Of a DNA stretch of 64,000 nt, positions 1-9,995 are shown one piece after another. Under the pieces are notes generated by a model. That model saw only the letters and a list, made by a program, of their open reading frames with translations. It did no database searches and was not told the origin of the DNA. The stretch comes from Papio anubis (lineage: Eukaryota > Chordata > Mammalia > Primates > Cercopithecidae). The first letter of the stretch is position 1. Each line of letters begins with the position of its first letter. Both the position numbers and the translations under genes were made by a program. The stretch is from positions 62,927,590 to 62,991,589 of the forward strand of contig NC_044980.1 of the NCBI RefSeq assembly GCF_008728515.1. Reading direction: 5' to 3'.

Positions 1-344
1 GTTTCAAGTCTAATGAAAGCTAATTCTAGCACTCACAATATTGATGTAGCTGGAATGATGATGCCAAATGAGAGTACCCTACCATACTTTGGGGAGAATT
101 CCTTCTCAGCCTGTGGCCACTCAAAGCCTTTCTTGACATTTGGGGGTCCTTGACTTCCTATGGCTGACTTCCAAAAGACCTTCACCCTTATGCCTTGTGA
201 CACCCCTGTATCACCCCTTTTGTTGCAAGTTGTACATCTTCTGCTATTTCCAGTTCCTTGCTGGTGTCACTACCTGCCAGCCAACAGTTTGGCCATTACT
301 GATTGAACCGTGGTGTTTGGGTACTTATGTGAGTATTTTATTGC
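1..344. other. 5' flanking DNA, nothing recognised
   Basis: AT-rich unique-looking sequence. The 86-codon frame at 140-400 has no domain and no promoter or splice context. Confidence 0.6.
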
Positions 345-550
345 AGAGGTTTTCAATCAGTGTTTCCAGAAGCCCTAGAGTAATAGTTCTGAAACCATAG
401 CATGCATCAGATCACTTGGAAAGCTTATTAAAACACAGATTGCTAGGTTCCACCCTCAGCATTCCTGATTCAGTAAGGACAATTTGAATTTCCAACAAAT
501 TTTCAGGAGATGCAGATGTTTCTAGTCCAAGGACCCAGAGGTTCTAGACA
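345..550 (+). mobile_element. MER5A-like non-autonomous hAT (Charlie) DNA transposon fragment
   Basis: Diverged match to the familiar MER5 pattern: catcagatcacttgga, then a segment like aaaacacagattgctagg, a CCACCCTCAGC-like stretch, gattcagtaagg, and aatttgaatttccaacaa. Family call is from memory of the consensus. Confidence 0.6.
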
Positions 551-1038
551 GAAGGAAAGGAGGTGGTGCAATGGGCCTCTTGGCCTTGTTACATGACTTG
601 TTACCTTATAGCAGTTGTATTTGGGGATTCTAGACTAGATATTTTTAAATAAAAAGATTATTTTTAAAAAAGCTTGAATATTCCTGTCTTGTTGCCTTTG
701 CTTCTGTTTCATATAAATCGATTGAAGGTGAAAATAAAAATGCTAATACTAGTGATATGGGGGGGAATATCATCAGTTTAAAACAAATGAAATACTGAAT
801 TTATTCAGTATATGAAGAGAGCCTTATTTTCTTCCCTTGGGACACTCTTCATACTTATATGTTCAAATATGATGGAAAAACGTAAAGGAAATACAACGTA
901 CGCTGGAAATAAATTACTAAAGACTGTGTCTAAATGAGGAGGTGCATTTGGGAATTTTATTGATTTTAGGTTTGCGGGTGAAGAGAACCCCACTGTAATA
1001 GTGCATAAGGCTCTTTCCAGCTATCTCCAAAAAAAAAA

Positions 1039-1068
1039 AGTTATCTCTTGCTAGAGATAACTAGCAAG
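1039..1068. repeat. Two overlapping, mutually exclusive inverted repeats
   Basis: AGTTATCTCT (1039-1048) pairs perfectly with AGAGATAACT (1053-1062) across a 4-nt loop. CTTGCTAG (1047-1054) pairs perfectly with CTAGCAAG (1061-1068) across a 6-nt loop. The two stems share bases and cannot form together. Confidence 0.85.
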
Positions 1069-1586
1069 GTTTTCACTGTTAGAATTTGTTCAGAGCGGAA
1101 CCTAAAGGAAATACTGTGAAGGTCACAGCAGTTTCATCTCAGCTTATTGGATTGGATCAAAGTAATTCTACTGCAAGGCAAGTTACATCACTTCATTTAC
1201 AGACAGAGAATGCATGAGGTCCTTCATTTCACACAGTAGGTGTGAAGGAGGTACCTTGGTAAATTTCATATTTGCTTTTAGATAAAGTGTATTCTTAAAC
1301 CTGATGTGGGTAGCTGCCTGTTTTCGTGTCGCCTCTTCAAGAGACAACTTGGAATAATAGAAACACCAGTGTCTGAATAGCCTAAAGAGGAGCTTACTTT
1401 TCTGTTAGGCGAGTCACCTTTAAAAATGATATTTTTTAAGGATAAGCGATGAATTTTAGGACGTTCTTCCCTCTACTTCCAACGCCCACAGGAATAAACC
1501 ACCGAATTCAACGTTTTACAGAGGCCAAGTGCTTAGGTTTTGTTTGTTTTTAAAAGAGTTTTCTTGCAAGGAAACTGGGAGGGAAC

Positions 1587-1594
1587 TATAAAAG
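1587..1594 (+). promoter_or_regulatory. TATA-box-like TATAAAAG upstream of the CpG island
   Basis: Consensus TATAAAAG followed by GGCTTTAGG, about 1 kb upstream of the inferred PIK3R1 start. No gene or ORF follows that it would clearly serve. It may be chance or a minor upstream start. Confidence 0.3.
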
Positions 1595-1849
1595 GGCTTT
1601 AGGCACGCAGGGTGGGCAGGTGCAGGGCTTTAAGTTGCAGAAAGGAGAATCTGGAAAGAGCTTTTAGGAAGCAGATTCTCACATGTTTTAATATGAAAGA
1701 GTGGCACACACGGGGTGCTGGCATTCCATCTTATCATCAGTGGAAGGTTTGAACCAACATCAATTTTTTCTGGAGCAATTTAGGTAATTATTACTTGAAG
1801 AATCTGCATTTCAAAACTAACACCTTTAAGAGACAATGTAATTCACCCG

Positions 1850-3480
1850 AGCTTCCCTCCGAACCCCTCCTGCCCGCCGCCACCGACCCCGCGAACGCCG
1901 AGGGGCCCGTGGTCTGCCTGAGTGACCTCCATTTGCTCTGTCATCTCAGGACTGGAAGGCATCAGCGTATACCCTCAGAAAACTCTCTTCCCTTCTCGTG
2001 GGTCCGCCTGGCTCCCGGAGGTGGCGGTGCCAGACTGCCGGAGTCAGCCAGCGGCAGGCTGCGGGCGCCCGTCCCTCCGGTTCACCCTTTCACCCCTCCT
2101 TCACCCCCGGAGCGCCAAGCGGGTGGCGCGGGTTTTCCGCCCACTGGGGAGGCGGTGCTGGCGAGGCCAGGAATTGCAAGGCCTCCCCGCTTTGGCGAGC
2201 TCCGGAATCCGAGTTCTCCCCACCCCAGTCACTCTGCTGGGGCGCTAGGGGCTCGAAAAAGCCTGGGGTTGGCTGCAAGACACTCGGATTAGAGACACAG
2301 CCAGCCTCCCGGGAGGTCTGAACTTGTCTTCGACCTCCCCGAACCCCTCCGCCTCTGCGCTGGGAGACGCCCAGCAGCCGGGCCGGCCCGGGACGCGCAG
2401 AGCCAGAGCACTCCGCAGCAGAGGCAGCGCGCAGCACGGCCGCCCGGGGCATCCCCGTGGCTGGGGGCGGAAGGCGAGGGCGGTGGCAGGAAAGGTCCGC
2501 CAGGCCGGAGCTGGCTCCCCCACCGCCGGCCGCCGGCTCGGAGGCCGGAGCTGTGCGGGCGGAAAGGGGCGGAGCCGTGGGCTCTGGTTGGTGTGGGCTC
2601 GGGGGCGGGGCGCGCGGGGCCGGGCCGGAGGCGGGGCCAGCGCCGGGCGCTGGAGCTGCGGGCGCACGGAGAGGAGTCGCGAGCAGCTGGAGCGGAGTTG
2701 GAGGAAGCAGTGGCCGCGGCGAGGGCGGCAGGCTAGCGGTCGGAGACGGCGAGCACAGATCGGGCACGGCCGGCGGGTCGCAGCCGGGCTGGAGGCGCGT
2801 CGGAACCGAGCGGGCAGGAGGCCGCCGCTGCAGCGCGGGCCCCGCAGAGGAAGGAAGCCGGCAGGCGGGGGAGGTAGGCAGCGGTGGCCCCGGGTGTGTG
2901 TGCTCGGGCGGGGGAGGCGGTGCATGTGTGCGCGGCTGCCGCGGCTCTCTTCCTGTCACTGGCAGCCGCTTCTCCTTCTGCAGAGCCCCAACGGGGGGAA
3001 GCTGGCCGGCCACTGGCCCTCCCCGCCTCCGGCATCTCCTGGCCACCGGACAGCACTCCCCCCTCGCGCTGCCGGCGTCCTGCGAGATCCCGGCCATCCT
3101 GGCTCCCGTTTCCCCTGTCCTCCTGTGAGCTGGTTCTGCACGCCGCCGGTCGCATTTGCCCCCGGAGTTGCCGGCGAGCTCGGGCTTCCCCCAACCCTCC
3201 ATCATCGCACACTTCCGAGGGTCCCTGCTGTCGCCTTGCTGCAGTTTTCCGCGGCCCCTCACCGGAGGAGAGCGCCCTGGCCGCTGCCTTCGTGTTGCGG
3301 GAAGGAGCGCTCCCTTCGCCCGTGGTCCTCCAGCTGCACCCAGGGTCGCTGCCCCGGCCCTTCCCGGGGCGGGAGAGGCGGCGGTGGTCCGCAGAGCTAG
3401 TCCCCTAACCCCCGCCTTCCGAAGTTTGCCGCCCTCCTCTTCCGGGGTGGGGGAAGTGCGCCTCGGGGCGGTTGGTCGCT
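1850..3480 (+). promoter_or_regulatory. PIK3R1: CpG-island promoter of PIK3R1
   Basis: Base composition changes sharply from AT-rich flank to GC-rich, CpG-dense DNA between about 1850 and 3480. Candidate Sp1/KLF GC boxes lie at 2566-2575 (GGGGCGGAGC), 2601-2611 (GGGGGCGGGGC) and 2630-2637 (GGCGGGGC). There is no TATA box close to the inferred start, which fits a dispersed CpG-island promoter. The long open frames here on both strands (for example 2324-3400 plus and 2090-3262 minus) come from the scarcity of AT-rich stop codons. They have low-complexity Pro/Arg/Gly/Ala composition and no recognisable domain. Confidence 0.85.
2640..2873 (+). other. PIK3R1: PIK3R1 exon 1 (non-coding 5' UTR), start approximate
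   Basis: GC-rich stretch just downstream of three GC boxes, ending at a good splice donor: exon bases GAG followed by GTAGGC at 2874. I found no ATG in it, so it is entirely 5' UTR. It would join the acceptor at 13048-13049. The 3' end is inferred from the donor match. The 5' end is an estimate placed just after the GC boxes. A strong acceptor-like site (pyrimidine run ending in CAG near 2983) also lies in the island, so an alternative or extra non-coding exon cannot be excluded. Confidence 0.6.
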
Positions 3481-4551
3481 GGGGCCCTAACTCGGCGTCT
3501 AGTGCCAGCCAAGCTTGGGCAGGTTGTTGGAGGCATATTTAGTGGGGTCTTGGAACAGCCCGGAAATCCAGCTTTTTGGAACGTGGGGCGAGACGGGAGG
3601 GACCTGCCCAGCAATATGGAGCCGGCTGGGGAAAGCCAGGGAGCGTGCAACCCGGAGCTAAAATATCGTGGGCAATTCTCTGGAAACCACAGCTCTTACA
3701 CTAGTGAACTCTAACCACAGCTCTAACCTAAGCTCAGAAACTGCCCCCCAGATCACAAGACAAAGAGAACAGAAAACCTCTGGCCAGGCACTCCTGTACA
3801 GAAATACACTTTGGGAACCAGAATTGGAGCCTGAACTGCAAGGGTATACGCAGAATGGCTGTTACATGTTGAATGCAGAATGTATGTCAACTGGATTTGG
3901 GGGAATTCTTCTGTTTCCCGGGGCGCTATTAATACCGGAAAGGTCTCACTTCCACCGTTAATCCCTTGAGCTGCAGCGCTGTTGGTGTCTGCTCTTTATT
4001 TGGGGGCTTCATGATTTTAGGTTTTTTTTCTGTTCTTTTCCTCTTTGTCAGCCAGTGCGAAGTACCAGTGGATAAAGCAGTTCCGGGTTTTGAATGCAAC
4101 ATAAGATTGTCATTTTGGTGTGATGAGGCTCAAGATTTAGTAATCAGGCGGGATATTCACAGAGCTTATTGGTCAAGGCTTGATGTGGAGTTATATTTTA
4201 ATACTTCATTAGTTCTGTTACGTTTTGGCAATCTTAAACATGGTTAGATATTAGGTAGGAAGGGTTGGAATAGGCAGATAGGTTCATTTCTTAAGCAGGC
4301 TATTAGAGTATTAGATCGTCACAGTTTGAATTACTAGGAATTTGGTGACTTCTGCACAGAAGGCCACAAGTATCTTTTAACATTGAAAAGGAAGAAAAAG
4401 CAACTCACTAGCTGTAACTTTTTGACAGATTACACTGTTCTTGAAAAACAGTTTAGAAGCAAGCAGATAATAGTTTTCTTAGGTGCAAAAGTTGAGTAAA
4501 CTTTGGGAAGCAAATGTTTCTGACCAGTATAAAGAAAATAAGAGTAATGTG

Positions 4552-4604
4552 GTGTGTGTGTGTGTGTGTGCGCGTGTGCGTGCATGCGTGCGTGCGCGCG
4601 CACG
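4552..4604. repeat. Alternating purine-pyrimidine (GT/GC) microsatellite
   Basis: 53 bp of strict purine-pyrimidine alternation: (GT)n passing into GCGC/GTGC and ending GCGCGCGCACG. This composition favours Z-DNA. It lies in intron 1, about 1.7 kb after exon 1. Confidence 0.9.
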
Positions 4605-6737
4605 GCTAAAGTTTGGGAAGAAATGTTGGTTCAGAGTAAAGGTTTAAGTTGGAAAGGCCAGAGGATGAGGCTCCCTGCCTTGCACAACTGCTGGGTAATG
4701 TCACTGCTTGCCTCTTCAGCTTTTATATGCAGGTCATACTGCTTTTTCCAGATAAGTGTATATAGATTTTTATGATTGGAAGAAAGTTTAATGTATCTGA
4801 TACTGGCTTGCAAAGTGTAATGTGCATTTACTTTTAACTTTCATCTTGACTTGGGACCTGTTCTTAGTTGCATAACAGAACTCTGCAGTGTACACACTAC
4901 TATCTGATGTTTTATCTGCTTTTTTAAATCTGCTTTTTAAAAATGAGTCTTTTCATATCCATGATGCTGTATAGTCAGTGTAAAAAGCATTTTATTTCCC
5001 ACTTATTAAATGTTTTTTCTTTAGCAATTTTTTGAGTTTAAATATACTAAGCGCAGGAAATCCTCACAGAATAAAGTTAGTTTTGGGAAACAGAAGTGGA
5101 ACAATAAGTCATGGGAATACATATTTTGATTATTGACAGTGATGATGGTGACATGCGTTTATCTTCTGGTAATGTCAGTTTCACCTAAAATGATTTTTGA
5201 AGGACTTTGAATTGTAAATGCAAACCTACTCAAACTAACCAAAATTTTGTACCGTTAAAAGTGTTGGCCATTTCGTTACATTTTTCCATGAATGTCATGT
5301 AATTTTTAGGTTGATATGTTGATTGAAATTTCCTTTTTTCTCTTAGGTCGTTCAGGGGAGTATTGTAAAAAGGCATCCAGTCTGAAAGATTGTTCACATG
5401 ATCATTAAAATAGGAACAATTCTAGTTCAGCTTTTATTGTGTTTGCATTTTGTGATTTGCAAAATGCTTGTTTATTGAATAAAGAGATGGTGAATGAGCA
5501 GGCTGAAAAAAAATTGATTTTTATGCTCAAGTAGAATATAGCCAGTTGAGATAATGTTTGTGTTGGGTTTTAGAATTCTGTCACGTCAAGGCATACACAA
5601 TGCAGATGATATTGTATGTTTCATATGGGCTCCTCCAGCTCTCCCTCTTGAAGGGCACAGGGTTTGCAAGTGAAGGTAAGAGAATGAAGCATTTTAATGA
5701 AGCCCTGGAAGCCTAGAAAGTTAGTTATCAGTGGAAGGAATTATCAAGTTAGTTTTTACTTTAGAAAGCAGAATATAAATTATATCACAGCTTTTTATCA
5801 AAAACCTAGGTTGTAATTAATTTTCAAAGTATTCATGTCATTTCCTGCATTTTCCCATGCCTCCTTTACATACACCCTAATGTGATTACTTGCCATGATT
5901 CTACCAATACTTGTATGGAGTTACTTGCCTAAAAGACTAGCAATTAATGACCATTTCATGTACATTAAGCCACATGAGCTGAAAAAATAGACTATATAAT
6001 TACTTATAAACTTGTCTGTTTGGCATTTATTTATTTAGGTGTTAGGTGTTTGTTTATTTGAAAGACTGGAGTGATTGTAGTATAGCATTACAAGAAAAAA
6101 AAGTCTACTGTAGAAACATCTTTGGAGATTTTATTCTGCTCACATTGTTTTCCTTAAAGTAAATCAAATACATATCCACAGGCACCTGTAGTCAAAATAG
6201 TTGTCAGGTTAATGATCATCCAACAGAGTACTGAAGTCACAGGAGTCTGGCCAAAGTGTGAGGAGACTCCACCAGTGGGTGCAGTGAGCTAATAAAGCCA
6301 AGGCATCTGGGCCAGCCATTCCTTGCCTGTTGTCTTCCTCCCTGTGTCCCAGCCTGGGGTTCTGCCCCAGGATCAAGGGCTGTACCATGAGCTACTTATC
6401 TCTACATCCTGGGGATGCGCACACATGGACACATCCCTTGGCCTCTCCCAGGCCTCCTTTGTCCTGACCTCTGCGGAGCCGTCCTCTACCCCAGGTAAGG
6501 AGAGAACTACATGGGCAAAGTCCACACTTAGCCTTTATCTATTTACTCCAAAAGGGGTTTAAGACAGCAGGGAGTTTTATTTTAGTTTCATTCAGGATTC
6601 ATTTAGAACTGTTTGCGAGTTAAGAGGCAATGCAGAAGAAAATTCCTCACAAATGTTTGTTCCTCTGTTAAATCTGAATTGTATAAATGACAGTAGGTGA
6701 CATTCAATACTAATAGAAATAACAGTAATATCATAGT

Positions 6738-6925
6738 TGCAGTTTACTAGCTATGTAACTTTAGGCAAAGTAGTTAACTTTTATCTGCTTGTTTTCTCAT
6801 CTGTAAAATGGGGATAATAGTTGTACTTAGAGTGGTTGTAATGATTAAATGAGTTGATATATGTACAACTCTGAGAACTTTGTGCCTGGCACATAGTAAG
6901 TACTATGTTGGCATTAATTATCCTA
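6738..6925 (+). mobile_element. MIR SINE, plus orientation
   Basis: Core-like ACTAGCTATGTAACTTTAGG, then CTCATCTGTAAAATGGGG, GATTAAATGAGTTGATA and GTGCCTGGCACATAGTAAG. Confidence 0.85.
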
Positions 6926-6929
6926 AGCT

Positions 6930-7125
6930 CCTATTATCAAGTATGGAGCTAAGTGTCATTTTGTTAATCCTCATAGTGACTCTGTGAGGTGTAGGTTTGC
7001 TTGTATCTGTCTCACAGATGATAAAACTGTGCCACAGAGAGGTTTAAGTGACTTTCCTGAGGTTACATATTTAGTTACTGATTGGGGCAGCTGCTTGAAT
7101 CTGAAGCTCAGTGTTCATACTAACC
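6930..7125 (-). mobile_element. MIR SINE, minus orientation
   Basis: Reverse-strand MIR pattern: AATCCTCATAGTGACTCTG, CACAGATGATAAAACTG, CACAGAGAGGTTTAAGTGAC, then a TTCCTGAGGTTACA-like stretch. It sits tail-to-tail with the MIR just before it. Confidence 0.75.
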
Positions 7126-7786
7126 TTGCCAAGAAGTTTACAGAATAGCATCTTTTTTTTTCAAAAAAAGAAAGACTTAAAATCATCCCCTTCAGTCTTC
7201 TCATTCCTGCCCCCTCAGGTCCTCTCCATTGTGAGGATGCAGAGAACCAGAATGATCAGCCTCATGGCCTTTTCTGGGTGATAGGATCTGTCCCTTAGGT
7301 CCCAGAAGCTACGTCACCCTTTCTCCCAGCCTCCGCGTAATGGCTACTGCGTTCCAAAGCGTTGCCATCACCTGGGCCAGGGTCATTCCTCTGTGTCTCC
7401 TGCAGTGCCTTCCCATCATGTTGGCTGCTTTCTGAAGAGCCCTGTCTCCTTGTTGTGTTACCTGGGCTTGTGCTACCTGTTCTCCTCTCCCTCGCCCCAT
7501 AAACACAACACCAAAAGGGCTTGTAGGTGAGAATTACAGCCTATACACCCTATTTACCCACACCACACACCCAGCCCTGAGCATGGCAGCATGCAACACA
7601 TTCTGTTTAGTTGGTTGGTTTGGAAATGAATTTGATGTCTATTATTTGGGGTTAATCTAAGCCCATTATTTTCATTTTATTTTAATTGATATAAAATCCA
7701 CATACCATAAAATTCACCCAAGTTCATCATTTCAAATTGAAGGCAATTTATTATGTTTACTAGGTGCTATGGGTTGAATGTGTCCT

Positions 7787-8108
7787 CCAAAACTTACATG
7801 TTGGAAATGTAATCCCTAATGCAATGGTGTTGGGAGGTGGGGCCTAATAGGAGGCTGTGCTCTTATGAATGGATTAATGTCATTATGGCAAGAGTAGCTT
7901 AGTTATCTTGGGAATGGGCTTGTTATAAACTCGAGTTTGGCCCCATCTTGCATCTTGCCCTTGCAAGAGGAGGGAGGACGAAGGCCTTCACCAGATGCCA
8001 GTGCCGTGCTCTTGGACTTTCCAGCCTCCAGAACCAAATATACTTCTGTTGTTTATAAATTATCCAGTCTCAGGAATTCCATTATAACAACACAGAATGG
8101 ACTAGGAT
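7787..8108 (+). mobile_element. Solo LTR, MaLR (MLT/MST) type
   Basis: Starts TGCTATGGGTTGAATGTGTCC, continues with GGAGGTGGGGCC, TTATGAATGGATTAATG, CTTCACCAGATGCCAG and TTGGACTTTCCAGCCTCCAG, and ends near CAGAATGGACTAGGA. This is the ordered pattern of an ERVL-MaLR LTR. No internal coding region is present. Subfamily not assigned. Confidence 0.65.
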
Positions 8109-9689
8109 ATTTTAATTTTGTTCAGCTTGATTTTCATGATTTCTGGGACACCATGATTTGGAAGGTAAAACATTTTTAAATAATGATTTTTTAAAAGACT
8201 GTATGAATTTAGGTGAGGAACTTGACCTAGACTCTGAGCTAGCACACTGAAGTTAAAAAGACCGAATGTAGAGAGATATGGGCTGTGGGCCCAGGAATCC
8301 TTCCATACCCTCCTGCCTTGGTTGAAGACCCATTTTGCTCTGCCATCCAATGCCAAACTTTTAATTTCATTGGGAGATAGAATCACATGACTTGGATATA
8401 TTCTTGATCAATTTAATGTGATTTAGAAATATCCTGTATTCCTGCCTCTCCATCATGTTTTCCAGATTCTTGCCATTTCTAAAGGGGGAATGGAGTAACT
8501 CAACAAAGTCAGAGAGGGTTTTTTGTTTGGCTCTTTTCCAAAATGCCTATAGGTTAGAGGGTTACACACAAAATCTACTTTACAGCAGTTGTACTTTAAG
8601 TAGCTTTGGATTGCTACTTGTCAAACATCAGAAACAATTTCATTTTGGGGAATAGAAAGAGAATTGCTCTCTGTCTTAGCAGGGACAGAAAATATGCTTC
8701 TGATTAATGGGATTGCAGGCAGTCATTAGAAGGATTGAAAGACTGGAGAAAAATTCCTTAAAATTTTGAACTGTTGCATATGATATTGTATAAGAGTAAG
8801 TTAGTTTACTTGTTCGTAGGATTCCTTTATACCCTTTGTTACAATAACTTATGCATGCACTAGCTTGGAGCCTATATCAAAAAACTGCCTTGGTTATTTG
8901 AAAATATTACATTGTAGATAATGTTATCTACATATAAAAAACCTTTGCTATGTGAATAATCATGTCACAACTGGGTGAAAATCGTTCAGTGGACAGGTAT
9001 ATGTAGCGAAAGAGAATGGAGGCATACTAGAGTGAATCTGAGGAAAAATCCTGTTGATCTGGATAGTTTAGGCTCCAAGTCCATCTCGGTGCAGGGGGTT
9101 GGTTACACAGGTATTGCCAAATACCTCAAGCTGCTGGGTGCAGTACTGTGAAGAATTTGAGGATGAGAGAAAAGAGGACTTCCCAGTCCTCTAAATGTAA
9201 CAGTCCTTGTGGCAGTGCCATATCCCCCCAGGTGGGAGCTGAGTTGTTGGAAATTGTTCAGTGGAGGGGCCTGGGATAGTGGCAGGAGGCAGAGGTGCTA
9301 AGAAGGATACAGGTGGCAGAAGCTAAACTCATAGAGCAGAAATAGGCAGGATTCCAGAAGTGGGCAGCCTTCCAGAAGTGGGGTGCCCAGTATTCTTTTA
9401 TTCACTAGTTTATGGACTTCTTTGGCAGGGACACATTTTAATGAAGTCTCTTTGGAAGAAAATTTGCATGGCTGAGATGCTGGGTTTTGGAGTTGATGGA
9501 ACTGCTGCCGAGTTAAAATAGCTTTTTTGTGTGTGCAGGTAGTGTGAAAGAGCCACATACACTATCAGTAAAGCCGCTGTCTGAGAGAGTTGAAGAGGCA
9601 CACAGACAGTTAAGGTTAATCAGAGTGATCAGCCTGTGTAGGCCAGGAATCTGCATCATTGACACCAAAGCAAGTTGAGTTCAGGCAGT

Positions 9690-9835
9690 AGATGCTAGAG
9701 GTGTTAAAAATGGGACTTACAGAGTCAGACTGCCTGGATCTGAATTCTAGTTCCTCTTCACAATTGCTGAGTATTATCATGACAGAGATACTCTCTGTCC
9801 TATGTTAAGTGAGACTACTGATAGTACCTGTTTTT
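9690..9835 (+). mobile_element. MIR-like SINE fragment
   Basis: Diverged MIR 5' pattern: AGAGTCAGACTGCCTGGATC then TGAATTCTAGTTCC, fading out toward TGATAGTACCTG. Confidence 0.55.
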
Positions 9836-9885
9836 ATATAGTTATCTACACACACACACATATATGACTATATATATATAGTCAG

Positions 9886-9995
9886 CATCATCATAGCATC
9901 TAATACTAATTGGAACTATATGTGTACAAACTCAATCATCATCATCATCACCCAATGCTTAACTGGAGCTTTATGTGTATTAACCCATTCAATCC
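9886..9995. repeat. Diverged tandem duplication, unit about 57 bp, MIR-derived
   Basis: Two consecutive copies share CATCATCATA/CATCATCATC starts, AATTGGAACTATATGTGT versus AACTGGAGCTTTATGTGT cores, and CTCAATC/TTCAATC ends. The second copy resembles a minus-strand MIR (TATTAACCCATTCAATCCTC). Confidence 0.6.

Larger units (their letters stand above)
551..1849. other. 5' flank upstream of the CpG island
   Basis: No gene seen. It contains the alternative-hairpin cluster at 1039-1068 and a TATA-like site at 1587-1594, both listed separately. Otherwise it is unremarkable AT-rich DNA. Confidence 0.6.

Noticed and set aside
2940..2983. Good pyrimidine-rich acceptor-like site in the CpG island
   Set aside because: It could end a short intron after exon 1, but no matching downstream donor or transcript knowledge supports a second non-coding exon. 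Left as a possibility in the exon 1 note.
2090..3262. 390-codon minus-strand open frame in the CpG island
   Set aside because: Low-complexity Pro/Arg/Ala/Gly composition from GC-rich DNA, overlapped by other long frames on both strands, with no domain.
2324..3400. 358-codon plus-strand open frame over exon 1
   Set aside because: It begins at a non-ATG codon, runs across the exon 1 donor, and has the composition expected of CpG-island DNA. Exon 1 is better read as 5' UTR.
4554..4775. Cys/Val-rich 73-codon frame
   Set aside because: Read-through of the GT/GC microsatellite.
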